Shown here one piece after another: positions 55,832 to 63,658 of a stretch of 64,000 nt of DNA. The stretch's first letter is position 1. Every line of letters starts with the position of its first letter. The translations under genes and the position numbers were made by a program. The notes under the pieces are model-generated. The model worked only from the letters and a program-made list of their open reading frames with translations. It was not told the origin of the DNA and searched no databases. The stretch spans positions 1 through 64,000 of the forward strand of contig CAYGDP010000014.1 of NCBI GenBank assembly GCA_964348665.1, written 5' to 3'. The DNA comes from CAYGDP01 sp964348665. GTDB taxonomy: Bacteria; Verrucomicrobiota; Verrucomicrobiia; Palsa-1439; CAYGDP01.

Positions 55832-57280
55832 TTATTGGGACACAGCTTCCAGCTGTTTTTGCGCGACCACGGGAGCGGTCTTGGGCTGGCTCTCAGCGAA
55901 GATGAGAACGCCGACCAGCGCATCCACGGCGCGATTGAGTTGCGTGTCTTCCGCGGGTCGTTCCTTTAACTCGCCGCCGCCGGGCAAGCTGACGGTTTTA
56001 TCATCGGGCGCCGGAGGTTTTTCCCCCATGCGTTCGCGCTGTCGTTGTTCCTGGATTTTTCCCCATTCCTCGAACGTGATGGGAACGAAAATATCCGGCT
56101 CGATGCCATGACCATGAATGGGTTTGTTGCTGGGGGTACGGTACTCGGCCGTTGTGATCTTGACGGCAACGGGAACGCGCTGCGGTTTGCCTTCCGCGTC
56201 CTTGGATTCGTATTCGAGGTCGATGATGCTCTGCACCGATCCTTTGCCGAATGTTTTTTCGCCGACGAGAATGGCGCGTTTGAGGTCCTTGAGGCAGCCC
56301 GCTACGATTTCACTGGCACTGGCGCTGCTGTTGTTCACCAGAATGGCGAGTGGGTACCGTCTCGGCGTCCCGCTGGTCTCAGCCAGAAACGCGCGGGATT
56401 GACCGGGCCGACGGCCGGTTGTTTTGACGATGAGCTGGCCTTTTTCGACGAATTTTTCGCAGACGTGTTGTGCGGTATCGAGCAGTCCGCCTGGATTGCC
56501 GCGCAGATCGATCACCAGCGCTTTCATGCCATCTTTTTCAAGTTTCTTGAGGCCATCTTCCAGCTCTTCGTCCGTGCGATCTCCGAACTGGGTGATTCGC
56601 AAATAGCCAACTTTTTCTTTTTCATTGATCATCCGGGCATCTTTGATGCTGGCGACTTTGATGATGGCGCGCGTGAGGGTTACGTCGCGGAATTGTTTTT
56701 CCGGGTCTTTTTCTCGGGCTCGGAAGATTTGGATTGTGACCTGCGTGCCTGGATCTCCTTTCAGTTTGTCCACCACCTCGTTGAGTTTCATCCGTTCGGT
56801 TCGCACGCCGTCCACTTTGACGATTTTGTCGCCGGGCATGAGGCCGGCCTTGAACGCGGGGGAATCTTCGATCGGCGCCACGACAGTCGGAAACTCGTCG
56901 CGCACGGTGATTTCGATGCCGAGCCCGCCGAATTTCTGGTTGGTTTCCTCGCGCATCATCTTGAGGGAGCGCGGTTCCATGAATTGGCTGTGCGGGTCGA
57001 GTGAATCGAGCATCCCCTTGAGTGCATTGAAAGTGAGGTTTTCATACGTGAGCTTGTCGCCGCCTTCCACGTAATTCTGTCGCACCCGCTCGCGTACATC
57101 TTCCCAGAGGCGCGTTGTCTGATACGCGGACTCGCGCTGGGATTCTTCTGCCGCTTTTCGGGCATTGTCCGCTGCGACAAAAAGATTGAGACTCAACATC
57201 GCGAAGAGGATGGCAAGGCCGACACCCTTGAGCCATTTCCAGTCGCGTCCGCCTGATTCACCGATCTGGTCGTTGTTCAT
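55832..57280 (-). CDS. ctpA: C-terminal processing protease (S41, CtpA type)
   Basis: The 482-residue protein has an N-terminal TM/signal anchor (about residues 15-37), a tail-binding helix region 'LWEDVRERVRQNYVEGGD', a PDZ domain (about 105-195, 'GGLGIEITVRDEFPTVVAPIEDSPAFKAGLMPGDKIVKVDG') and an S41 core with 'IDLRGNPGG', the catalytic Ser in 'ILVNNSSASASEIVAGCL' and Lys in 'VGEKTFGKGSVQ'. It trims or degrades periplasmic proteins. The C-terminal 'QKQLEAVSQ' is coded by a small hairpin repeat. The promoter directly upstream predicts a leaderless mRNA. Confidence 0.93.
   Translation of the reverse strand: MNNDQIGESGGRDWKWLKGVGLAILFAMLSLNLFVAADNARKAAEESQRESAYQTTRLWEDVRERVRQNYVEGGDKLTYENLTFNALKGMLDSLDPHSQFMEPRSLKMMREETNQKFGGLGIEITVRDEFPTVVAPIEDSPAFKAGLMPGDKIVKVDGVRTERMKLNEVVDKLKGDPGTQVTIQIFRAREKDPEKQFRDVTLTRAIIKVASIKDARMINEKEKVGYLRITQFGDRTDEELEDGLKKLEKDGMKALVIDLRGNPGGLLDTAQHVCEKFVEKGQLIVKTTGRRPGQSRAFLAETSGTPRRYPLAILVNNSSASASEIVAGCLKDLKRAILVGEKTFGKGSVQSIIDLEYESKDAEGKPQRVPVAVKITTAEYRTPSNKPIHGHGIEPDIFVPITFEEWGKIQEQRQRERMGEKPPAPDDKTVSLPGGGELKERPAEDTQLNRAVDALVGVLIFAESQPKTAPVVAQKQLEAVSQ
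55842..55856. repeat. Hairpin ACAGCT-TCC-AGCTGT at the ctpA 3' end
   Basis: A perfect 6-bp stem with TCC loop, read as 'KQLEAVS' in the protease. It resembles the CGCAAGCT-GGA-AGCTTGCG hairpin in the L,D-transpeptidase gene. Confidence 0.6.
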
Positions 57281-57288
57281 TGCCCGTT

Positions 57289-57317
57289 ACTCTAGTCTCG
57301 CTCCCGACAGAAATCAA
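57289..57317 (-). promoter_or_regulatory. Promoter of ctpA, predicted leaderless
   Basis: On the minus strand TTGATT (57312-57317), a 17-bp spacer and TAGAGT (57289-57294) end 8 nt before the ATG at 57280. Confidence 0.6.
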
Positions 57318-57343
57318 GCTTGCAAACCGGCTTGTTGCGTGTT

Positions 57344-57348
57344 AAGGA
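57344..57348 (+). promoter_or_regulatory. Shine-Dalgarno site of the his-trp leader peptide
   Basis: AAGGA ends 7 nt before the ATG at 57356, ideal spacing. Good ribosome-binding sites are rare in this window, so this one supports translation of the short leader frame. Confidence 0.6.
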
Positions 57349-57355
57349 TTCCCCG

Positions 57356-57397
57356 ATGCCAATGATCTATCACTGGTGGAGAGGAGGGGCGAGCTGA
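57356..57397 (+). CDS. Candidate leader peptide MPMIYHWWRGGAS of the hisF-hisI-trpE-trpG operon
   Basis: A 13-codon frame with a good Shine-Dalgarno encodes Tyr-His-Trp-Trp-Arg in a row (TAT CAC TGG TGG AGA, 57368-57382) and ends at TGA 57395-57397. E. coli TrpL ([14 protein letters not shown]) has the same WWR...S ending. It is followed by a stem-loop (57399-57414), an intrinsic terminator (57432-57458) and, 30 bp later, hisF. The frame therefore looks like the sensing peptide of a transcription attenuator that would respond to charged tRNA-His and tRNA-Trp. A chance short frame is possible, but the codons, the SD and the downstream genes agree. Confidence 0.6.
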   Translation: MPMIYHWWRGGAS

Positions 57398-57435
57398 CGT
57401 CCGCAATAGCGGATGGTTGTGCTGCGCTTTGCCCC
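57386..57435 (+). promoter_or_regulatory. Candidate attenuator stems of the his-trp leader
   Basis: One stem is GTCCGC-AATA-GCGGAT (57399-57414). An alternative long-range pairing is GGGGCGAGC (57386-57394) with GCTGCGC and GCCCC (57421-57435), which would occupy the left arm of the terminator. Such mutually exclusive pairings are what an attenuator needs. I found them by eye; I could not build the full classical 1:2/2:3/3:4 scheme. Confidence 0.4.
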
Positions 57436-57458
57436 CGACGAAAGTTCGGGGGTTTTTT
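57432..57458 (+). terminator. Intrinsic terminator in the hisF leader
   Basis: CCCCCGA (57432-57438), loop CGAAAGT, TCGGGGG (57446-57452) and TTTTTT (57453-57458) followed by GTTTT. It reads in the plus direction between a divergent promoter region and hisF, where no other plus-strand gene precedes it except the 13-codon frame, so its role is probably attenuation. Confidence 0.85.
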
Positions 57459-57487
57459 GTTTTCCGGCTCGGCACTCGCCCAATCCC

Positions 57488-58246
57488 ATGCTAGCCAAAC
57501 GAATCATCCCTTGCCTCGACGTGGATAAAGGCCGCGTTGTCAAAGGCACTCGGTTCGTCAATCTCCGTGACGCGGGTGACCCCGTCGAATGTGCGAAGGA
57601 ATACGACCGCCAAGGCGCCGACGAATTGGTGTTCCTCGATATCACCGCGTCCTCGGAAAACCGCGCCACGATGATAGATATCGTCGAGCGCACCGCGTCC
57701 GAGTGTTTCATGCCTCTGACTGTCGGCGGCGGAATCCGAACCGCGGAGGATATCCGCGCAATGTTGAAGGCTGGTGCCGACAAGACAAGCCTCAATACTG
57801 CTGCCGTGCAGAACCCGGACGTGATCAAGGCCGGCGCCGAAAAATTTGGCTCGCAATGCGTCGTCGTGGCAATCGACGCGAAGCGGGCGGGAGAAAACCG
57901 CTGGATCGTTTACACGCATGGCGGGCGTAACCCCACCGACCTCGACGCCGTCGAATGGGCGCGTCGTGTCGAATCGCTGGGCGCGGGCGAAATTTTGTTG
58001 ACCAGCATGGACGCCGACGGTACCAAAGCGGGCTATGACATCGAGCTGAATCGCACCATCAGCGAGGCTGTGCGCATTCCCGTGATCGCCAGCGGCGGCG
58101 CGGGGAAACTCGAACACATGGCGGATGTCTTGAGCCGCGGCAAGGCTGACGCCGTGCTTGCCGCCTCGATTTTTCACTTTGGGGAATATACAGTGGCCGA
58201 TGCAAAAAAGTATTTACATGAGAAAGGCATCTGCGTACGACAATGA
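57488..58246 (+). CDS. hisF: Imidazole glycerol phosphate synthase subunit HisF
   Basis: The 252-residue barrel begins 'MLAKRIIPCLDVDKGRVVKGTRFVNLRDAGDPVECAKEYDRQGADELVFLDITAS' (in parts), with the catalytic Asp11 in 'CLDVD' and Asp in 'LLTSMDADGTKAGYD', and phosphate-binding 'GGGIRTAEDI' and 'ASGGAGKLEHM'. It makes the imidazole ring of histidine using ammonia from HisH, which is not in this window. The start has no Shine-Dalgarno and follows the terminator by 29 bp. It overlaps hisI by 4 bp. Confidence 0.96.
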   Translation: MLAKRIIPCLDVDKGRVVKGTRFVNLRDAGDPVECAKEYDRQGADELVFLDITASSENRATMIDIVERTASECFMPLTVGGGIRTAEDIRAMLKAGADKTSLNTAAVQNPDVIKAGAEKFGSQCVVVAIDAKRAGENRWIVYTHGGRNPTDLDAVEWARRVESLGAGEILLTSMDADGTKAGYDIELNRTISEAVRIPVIASGGAGKLEHMADVLSRGKADAVLAASIFHFGEYTVADAKKYLHEKGICVRQ

Positions 58247-58623
58247 ACTTTGACTCACTCAAATTCGATGCGAGCGGTCTTGTTCCCGCGATCATCCAGG
58301 AACGCGACACCGGACGCGTGCTGATGATGGCTTGGATGAATGCCGACTCGTTGCGCAAGACCATCGAGACCAAAAAAACGTGGTTCTGGTCGCGGTCGCG
58401 ACAGAAATATTGGCTCAAAGGCGAGACCAGCGGACATGTGCAACGCGTCAAAAAAATATCGTTCGACTGCGACGGAGATTGTCTGCTCATCGAAGTCGAG
58501 CAGGTCGGCGCGGCGTGCCACGAAGGCTACAAAAGCTGCTTCTTTCGAGCGCTCGACGGTCGCGGGCGCGCGAAAAAACTGCGCGACAAACGCATCTTCG
58601 ATCCGAAGAAAGTTTACAAATGA
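58243..58623 (+). CDS. hisI: Phosphoribosyl-AMP cyclohydrolase HisI
   Basis: The 126-residue protein has 'GLVPAIIQERDTGRVLMMAWMNADSL', 'TWFWSRSRQKYWLKGETSGHVQRV', 'FDCDGDCLLIEVEQVGAACHEGYKSCFFR', the usual single-domain HisI with the zinc-binding Cys and His residues in DCDGDC and ACHEGYKSC. It opens the adenine ring in histidine synthesis. Start overlaps the hisF stop (ATGA, 58243-58246). The HisE domain is not fused. Confidence 0.95.
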   Translation: MNFDSLKFDASGLVPAIIQERDTGRVLMMAWMNADSLRKTIETKKTWFWSRSRQKYWLKGETSGHVQRVKKISFDCDGDCLLIEVEQVGAACHEGYKSCFFRALDGRGRAKKLRDKRIFDPKKVYK

Positions 58624-58748
58624 AAACTTCAATCCTCAAACTTCAAACTTCAGGGAAGCCTCAAACCCAAAACTTTAGCCCCAACGGCAAGGCACGGGGT
58701 TGGAACTTGAAGCTTGAAGTTTCTTTGGAGTTTGGAGTTTGAGGTTTT
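58624..58748. repeat. Long imperfect inverted repeat between hisI and trpE
   Basis: CAAACTTCAAACTTCAGGGA and GCCTCAAACCCAAAACTTTA on the left face GGGGTTGGAACTTGAAGCTT and GAAGTTTCTTTGGAGTTTGG on the right. CTTCAGGGAAGCCTCAA is shared exactly with the element at 36932-37060. Confidence 0.8.
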
Positions 58749-58764
58749 TCCCGCGAGGGCGCCT

Positions 58765-60264
58765 ATGATCACTCCAACGGAAAATGACTTTCTCGCGCTA
58801 GCGGCAAAGGGCAATCTCGTGCCCGTCTATCGCGAAATCCTCGCGGACACCGAGACGCCCGTGAGCGCTTACCAAAAGCTCGATCGTCGCGGCGGCGCGT
58901 TCCTGCTCGAATCCGTCGAGGGTGGCGAGCATCTCGGTCGTTACTCGTTTGTCGGCGCAAATCCACGCGCGGTATTGCGATCCGACGGAAACTCGGTCGT
59001 GCTGCATGAACACGGCAAAAAATCCGTCCTCAAGGATTTGAGCGATCCTCTGGTTGCGCTGGAACGTGTGATGGCTCGATTCCATCCTGTCACAGTGGAG
59101 GGGCTTCCGCGTTTTTGCGGCGGCGCCGTCGGGTTTCTCGGCTACGAATACGTTCACCGAATCGAGCCGACCGTCCCGCAGCCAAAGGAGGGCAGCCTCG
59201 GCACTCCCGACGTGCTTTTCATGATCGCGGACACCGTCCTCATCTTCGATCGCGTCTCGCAAACGATCAAAATCGTCTGCAACTCCCACATCGAGGACAA
59301 AACAAAGGCGCGCGCCGCGTATCGCGACGCCGTGCGGAAGATTGACGCTATCGTTCGCAGGCTACGCGCTCCCCTCAAACCCGCTGACCGTCGCCCGCGC
59401 GATTACCAGCGCCAGCCACCGCGCGTGCCGTTCCCGTCGAACCTGACCCAAAAACGGTTCGAGGAGATGGTGCGAAAATCCAACGAATACATCTGCGCCG
59501 GCGACATCATCCAAGTTGTCCTCGCCCAGCGGTTCTCGGCAAAGGTTCGAGCCAGCGCACTCGACATTTATCGCGCACTGCGCTCCGTCAATCCATCGCC
59601 CTATATGTTTTTGCTCGATTTCGGCGACCTGCAGCTTGTCGGCGCGTCGCCCGAAGTCCACGTCCGTTGCGAAGACGGCCACGTTGAGATCCGTCCCATC
59701 GCCGGCACCCGTCCGCGCGGCAAGACGCCCGACGAAGACATCGTGCTGGAGAAATCGTTGCTCGCCGACCCGAAGGAACGCGCCGAGCACGTGCAACTGG
59801 TGGATCTCGCCCGCAACGACATCGGCCGTGTCTGCGAATACGGAAGCGTGCGCGTCTCCGAATTCATGTTCATCGAACGCTACAGCCATGTCATTCACAT
59901 CGTCAGCAACGTCGAAGGCAAACTGCAACGGGACAAAACCGTTTATGACCTCATGCGGGCGACGTTCCCCGCCGGCACGGTCGCGGGAGCGCCAAAAATC
60001 CGCGCGATGCAGATCATCAGCGAACTGGAAAATTGCCAGCGCGCCACCTACGCCGGCGCGGTCGGATATTTCTCCTTCAACGGCAACCTCGACAGTTGCA
60101 TTACCATCCGCACCGCGCTGCTCAAAAACGGCCGCGCCTATGTCCAGACCGGCGCCGGTTGCGTGCTCGACTCCAAGCCGGAAAATGAGTATCAAGAATG
60201 CATAAACAAAGCCAAAGGAATGATTAAAGCCATTGCCTTGGCCGAAAGTTTTCGGCCAAAATGA
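58765..60264 (+). CDS. trpE: Anthranilate synthase component I
   Basis: The 499-residue protein has the N-terminal 'FLLESVEGGEHLGRYSFVGANP' with the LLES-type element that binds feedback tryptophan, and the chorismate core '...PFPSNLTQKRFEEMVRKSNEYICAGDIIQVVLAQRFS', 'YMFLLDFGDLQLVGASPEVHVR', 'IRPIAGTRPRGKTPDED', 'ELVDLARNDIGRVCEYGSV' and 'FPAGTVAGAPKIRAMQIISELE'. It forms anthranilate with TrpG, encoded next. The start MITPTENDF was taken because the longer frame is repeat-encoded. The last codons lie in a 10-bp hairpin (60238-60259). Confidence 0.96.
   Translation: MITPTENDFLALAAKGNLVPVYREILADTETPVSAYQKLDRRGGAFLLESVEGGEHLGRYSFVGANPRAVLRSDGNSVVLHEHGKKSVLKDLSDPLVALERVMARFHPVTVEGLPRFCGGAVGFLGYEYVHRIEPTVPQPKEGSLGTPDVLFMIADTVLIFDRVSQTIKIVCNSHIEDKTKARAAYRDAVRKIDAIVRRLRAPLKPADRRPRDYQRQPPRVPFPSNLTQKRFEEMVRKSNEYICAGDIIQVVLAQRFSAKVRASALDIYRALRSVNPSPYMFLLDFGDLQLVGASPEVHVRCEDGHVEIRPIAGTRPRGKTPDEDIVLEKSLLADPKERAEHVQLVDLARNDIGRVCEYGSVRVSEFMFIERYSHVIHIVSNVEGKLQRDKTVYDLMRATFPAGTVAGAPKIRAMQIISELENCQRATYAGAVGYFSFNGNLDSCITIRTALLKNGRAYVQTGAGCVLDSKPENEYQECINKAKGMIKAIALAESFRPK
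60238..60259. repeat. 10-bp perfect palindromic hairpin at the trpE 3' end
   Basis: TTGGCCGAAA-GT-TTTCGGCCAA encodes LAESFRPK of TrpE. No U-tract follows, so it is likely an mRNA structure or repeat, not an intrinsic terminator. Confidence 0.7.
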
Positions 60265-60405
60265 CCAATTTCCAAAGACGCAATGACCAAAGAACTCCCA
60301 ATGACTCGAACCTCAAGTAATCGCGGTTGCGTATCGCGGTTCGTTCGGCTATTGGGATTTGGGTATTCGTTGGACATTGGCCATTGGACATTGGTCATTC
60401 GCGGA
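60261..60405. repeat. Imperfect inverted repeat (ATGACCAA/TTGGTCAT) between trpE and trpG
   Basis: ATGACCAA (60261-60268) pairs with TTGGTCAT (60391-60398). CAATGACCAAAGAACTCCCA on the left and GGACATTGGCCATTGGACAT on the right are degenerate copies of the arms. The left arm begins in the trpE stop codon. Confidence 0.75.
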
Positions 60406-60410
60406 GCGCC

Positions 60411-60980
60411 ATGATTCTAGTCATCGACAACTACGACAGCTTCACCTACAACCTCGTCCAGTATCTCGGCGAGCTGGGCTGTGACATAAAGGTCGCCCGC
60501 AACGACCAGATCGCACTCGACGAAATCGAAACCCTCCGCCCCGAACGCATCCTCATCTCGCCTGGACCCTGTTCGCCGCGCGAAGCGGGACTTTCCAACG
60601 ACATCCTCCTCAAATTCGGCCCGCGCATCCCGACGCTCGGCGTCTGTCTCGGTCATCAATGCATCGGTCACGCCTTCGGTGGCGAAGTCGTCCGCGCCGC
60701 GCGCATCATGCACGGCAAAACCTCGCCCATCCATCACAACGGCAAAGATTTGTTCGCGGGAGTGAGCAACCCGTTTGAAGCCACACGCTACCACTCGCTT
60801 CTCGTCCGCCGCGAGAGCCTGCCCGCTTGTCTGGAAATTACGGCGGAGACCAAACCCGAAGGCGAAATCATGGGACTGCGCCACAAACAACTCCCCATCT
60901 GGGGCGTCCAATTCCATCCCGAAAGCATTCTGACCACCGAAGGCAAAAAGCTGCTGGCGAATTTCTTGAAGCTAGGGTGA
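60411..60980 (+). CDS. trpG: Anthranilate synthase component II / aminodeoxychorismate synthase glutaminase
   Basis: The 189-residue class I glutaminase has 'ILVIDNYDSFTYNLVQYLGELG', 'ISPGPCSPREAG', 'GVCLGHQCIGHAFGG' with the catalytic Cys and 'WGVQFHPESILTTEG' with the His-Glu pair. It supplies ammonia to TrpE; such subunits often also serve PabB for folate. It lies 146 bp after trpE with only a repeat between. The start MILVIDNYD is the usual N-terminus. Confidence 0.95.
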   Translation: MILVIDNYDSFTYNLVQYLGELGCDIKVARNDQIALDEIETLRPERILISPGPCSPREAGLSNDILLKFGPRIPTLGVCLGHQCIGHAFGGEVVRAARIMHGKTSPIHHNGKDLFAGVSNPFEATRYHSLLVRRESLPACLEITAETKPEGEIMGLRHKQLPIWGVQFHPESILTTEGKKLLANFLKLG

Positions 60981-61182
60981 CGCTCATCAATGGGTCGCGC
61001 GCGGGCGCGGGCGATTGCGACGGTATTCGGGCGCATTCGCCAATGTTGGTTAAGGCTAAACTTGTCATTCGTCGCAGCCGTGGGAAATCAAACTCAAGTT
61101 TGAACTCCGAATTCGGAGTTGGGGATTCCTTTCGCGAAAAACATGCTGGTGAATTTCTGAACGGTAGGATAGACGGAAGTGG
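60981..61182. other. Intergenic region between trpG and the YfhO-like gene; contains an 18-bp palindrome
   Basis: AACTCCGAATTCGGAGTT (61103-61120) is a perfect palindrome with an EcoRI-like centre, flanked by CAAACTCAAGTTTG (61090-61103). It may end the trp transcript or bind a dimeric regulator. GGAAG before the ATG at 61183 is a possible ribosome-binding site. No gene is seen. Confidence 0.5.
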
Positions 61183-63636
61183 ATGACGTCCGAGTCGCCT
61201 CGAAGAGAGTTTGGGCCGCGCACGCCCATATGGCGTTGGCTGATTTTGTTGTTGGGGTTGTTGTTGCCGCAGGCGGTTTTGTATGGACCGTCTTTGGTGG
61301 GCGCAAAAATTCTTTTGCCCCTGGATATTTTACAAACGCCGCGGGTGTATTTGCCGCTGGATCCGCTGAAGCCGGCGCCGATTGCTCACAATCTCATCTT
61401 GTCGGATGGCGTGTTTCAGAACGAAACGAACCGCCGGTTTGCTGCGGAAGAAATCCGCGCAGGGCGGTGGCCTCTGTGGAATCCCTACAATTATTGCGGT
61501 GCCCCGTTTTTGGCGGCCAACAATACGGCGGTTTTGTCTCCATTTCGCGTGCTGGATTATATATGGCCGAGTCCGGTGGCGGTGGCATGGGGACACCTTT
61601 TGCAAGTTCTGGTTGCCGGTGTGGGGACTTTTTTATTTTTTGACCGGGTATGGAAAGTGAGTTTTCTGGCCGCCGCGATCGGGGCTTGGTGTTTTCCGCT
61701 GAATGGATTCCTGACACTCTGGTCGTATCAAACCATCAGCGCGGTGGCGACCTGGCTGCCGTGGGTTTTGTGGTTGACGGATGGAGCGGTGCGACGACCG
61801 CGGGGCGGGTCTGGAGTGGGTTTGGCATTGGTGACGGCGGCGATTTTGTTGAGCGGCCATGCGGAGACGGGAGCGCATGTATTATTGGCGTCTGGATTAT
61901 ATTTTATTTGGTGCATGGTGGACGAACATGGATGGCGAGGCACGTTTACGCGAGCAGGCGCGCGGTCGGCCGCGGTGGTGGTGGCGGGATGGACGCTGGG
62001 GACGCTGCTATCAGCGCCGCAGAGTTTGCCGACGTTGGAATATTTGCAGGAGAGCTATCGAGTGGCCAAACGCGTCGCGGGAGTGGTCGAAACGTCTCCG
62101 ATGGGGTTGGATGCCTTACCGCAAATGATCTTACCCTATATTTACGGGTCGGATAACTTTGGCAGTTTATTGCTGGGGCTGGAAAATCGCCAGGAAAGCG
62201 CGGCAATGGGATACGCGGGACTGTTGGTAACATTGGTATTTGCGCCGTTGGCGTTGAGTCATGCGCGACTGCGTCCCGCATTGATTTTCTGTGTGGTGCT
62301 GGGCGTCTTGGGCGCCTGTTCGATGTTGGATTTACCCCTTTTGCAGAAAATCTATTTGATACCTCCGTTGAATTTGCTTCGCAACAATCGATTCTTGTTC
62401 GTGACGGCTTGGGCTTTTTTGGCGGCTGGCGTGGCGGGATTGGATGCTATCCTGCGATCCGGTGTGCGCTGGAATAAATGGTACTGGAGTACCATTGCGG
62501 TGCTGATGTTGATGGGGGGATGGTGTTTGTATCGCTATTTCGTTCCGGCGCCAGAGATGGAAAATCAACTTCAGCAAATTGCGCGGGAAATTCAAGCAGG
62601 GTCGGAGTCATCAGGACAGGTGACTTTGACGGTGTTGGATTCGGTGCGCGGATGGTTTGCGCGAATGTACCTGGCAAGTTTTGCGCTGTGCATGCTGGCG
62701 GCTGCGCTATGGGCGTTGTTGATCGGAAAAGGATTGTTTCGACCTGCTTGGGGATGGGGCTTGGCGATCCTTGCACTAAGCGAATTGACAGTGAGCGCGT
62801 GGAGCATCCTTCCGCAAGCTGACCCGAAACTGTATTACCCGCCCTTGCAGGTTATATCTGCATTGGCACGCGCGCCGTCCGGGAGAATATGCGGTGTGCG
62901 CTGTTTCCCGCCGTGCTTGAATCTGCACAGCCGCATTCCGGACGTGCGTGGCTACGATGGCGCTGATCCAGCTCGGATCGTGGAATTGCTAAAACTGTTT
63001 GCGTACCAACGGTATTCGGATTCTCCCGAATACGCGGTGGTTCAGTATTTTGTTCCCCAACCAGAATCTCCGCTCTCGGATTTGCTCAATATCCGCTATT
63101 TCATTCACCGGGGACGCCCGCCCGACACCATCAAGCCCATGTTGCAATTTCCCGATTACTGGGTTGTCCAGAATCCCTATAGTCTGCCGCGCGCCTTCAT
63201 TCCTCGCCGAGCAGAAATCATCAGTGAAAAAAGCGAGAGACTACGGCGGTTGGCTGACCCCTCGTTTGATCCTCGTGAGGTGGCGTACGTCGAGACTTCC
63301 TCATCGCTGCCGCCGCCGCCGTACAAGGGGCTGGCGCAGATCATCGCGGAAACTCCGCTGTACGTGCGGATTCGAGTGGATATGCAGACTGCCGGGCTCT
63401 TGTTGCTGGCAGACAGTTGGAACCGAGGCTGGACTGCGTCTTTCAATGGCAAACCGTTGGAGGTGATGCCGACCAACCATGCCTTTCGCGGAGTGATCGT
63501 ACCCACAGGCGTTGGTGTTGTGGAGTATCGCTACGACCCCGCCAGCTTTCGGAGTGGATTATGGATTGGAATTCTAGCTCTAATGACGACTGTCTTGTGG
63601 GCTGCAGTGGTTTGGAGGCGCGCCCGCCGGATGTGA
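61183..63636 (+). CDS. YfhO-like polytopic membrane protein
   Basis: The 817-residue protein starts with a short basic cytoplasmic tail and a TM helix ('WRWLILLLGLLLPQAVLYGPSL') and has about 12 TM segments up to residue 540, then a periplasmic C-terminal domain and one final TM ('GLWIGILALMTTVLWAAVVWRRARRM'). 'PLWNPYNYCGAPFLAANNTAVLSPF' and 'NRFLFVTAWAFLAAGVAGLD' match the YfhO/GT-C-like fold, in which the first periplasmic loop carries the putative active site. C-terminal 'LLLLADSWNRGWTASFNGKPLEV' with 'RGVIVPTGVGVVEYRYDPASFRSG' is the typical YfhO end. Relatives act in surface glycan modification; substrate here unknown. Confidence 0.8.
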   Translation: MTSESPRREFGPRTPIWRWLILLLGLLLPQAVLYGPSLVGAKILLPLDILQTPRVYLPLDPLKPAPIAHNLILSDGVFQNETNRRFAAEEIRAGRWPLWNPYNYCGAPFLAANNTAVLSPFRVLDYIWPSPVAVAWGHLLQVLVAGVGTFLFFDRVWKVSFLAAAIGAWCFPLNGFLTLWSYQTISAVATWLPWVLWLTDGAVRRPRGGSGVGLALVTAAILLSGHAETGAHVLLASGLYFIWCMVDEHGWRGTFTRAGARSAAVVVAGWTLGTLLSAPQSLPTLEYLQESYRVAKRVAGVVETSPMGLDALPQMILPYIYGSDNFGSLLLGLENRQESAAMGYAGLLVTLVFAPLALSHARLRPALIFCVVLGVLGACSMLDLPLLQKIYLIPPLNLLRNNRFLFVTAWAFLAAGVAGLDAILRSGVRWNKWYWSTIAVLMLMGGWCLYRYFVPAPEMENQLQQIAREIQAGSESSGQVTLTVLDSVRGWFARMYLASFALCMLAAALWALLIGKGLFRPAWGWGLAILALSELTVSAWSILPQADPKLYYPPLQVISALARAPSGRICGVRCFPPCLNLHSRIPDVRGYDGADPARIVELLKLFAYQRYSDSPEYAVVQYFVPQPESPLSDLLNIRYFIHRGRPPDTIKPMLQFPDYWVVQNPYSLPRAFIPRRAEIISEKSERLRRLADPSFDPREVAYVETSSSLPPPPYKGLAQIIAETPLYVRIRVDMQTAGLLLLADSWNRGWTASFNGKPLEVMPTNHAFRGVIVPTGVGVVEYRYDPASFRSGLWIGILALMTTVLWAAVVWRRARRM

Positions 63637-63658
63637 TTCCGATCCTGCGTCGATTTTT

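Noticed and set aside
57281..57487. SRP RNA, 6S RNA or a known riboswitch in the hisF leader
   Set aside because: I looked for the SRP GGTCAGG..GGAAGG..AGCAGCC core and common riboswitch cores and saw none; the leader-peptide explanation fits better.
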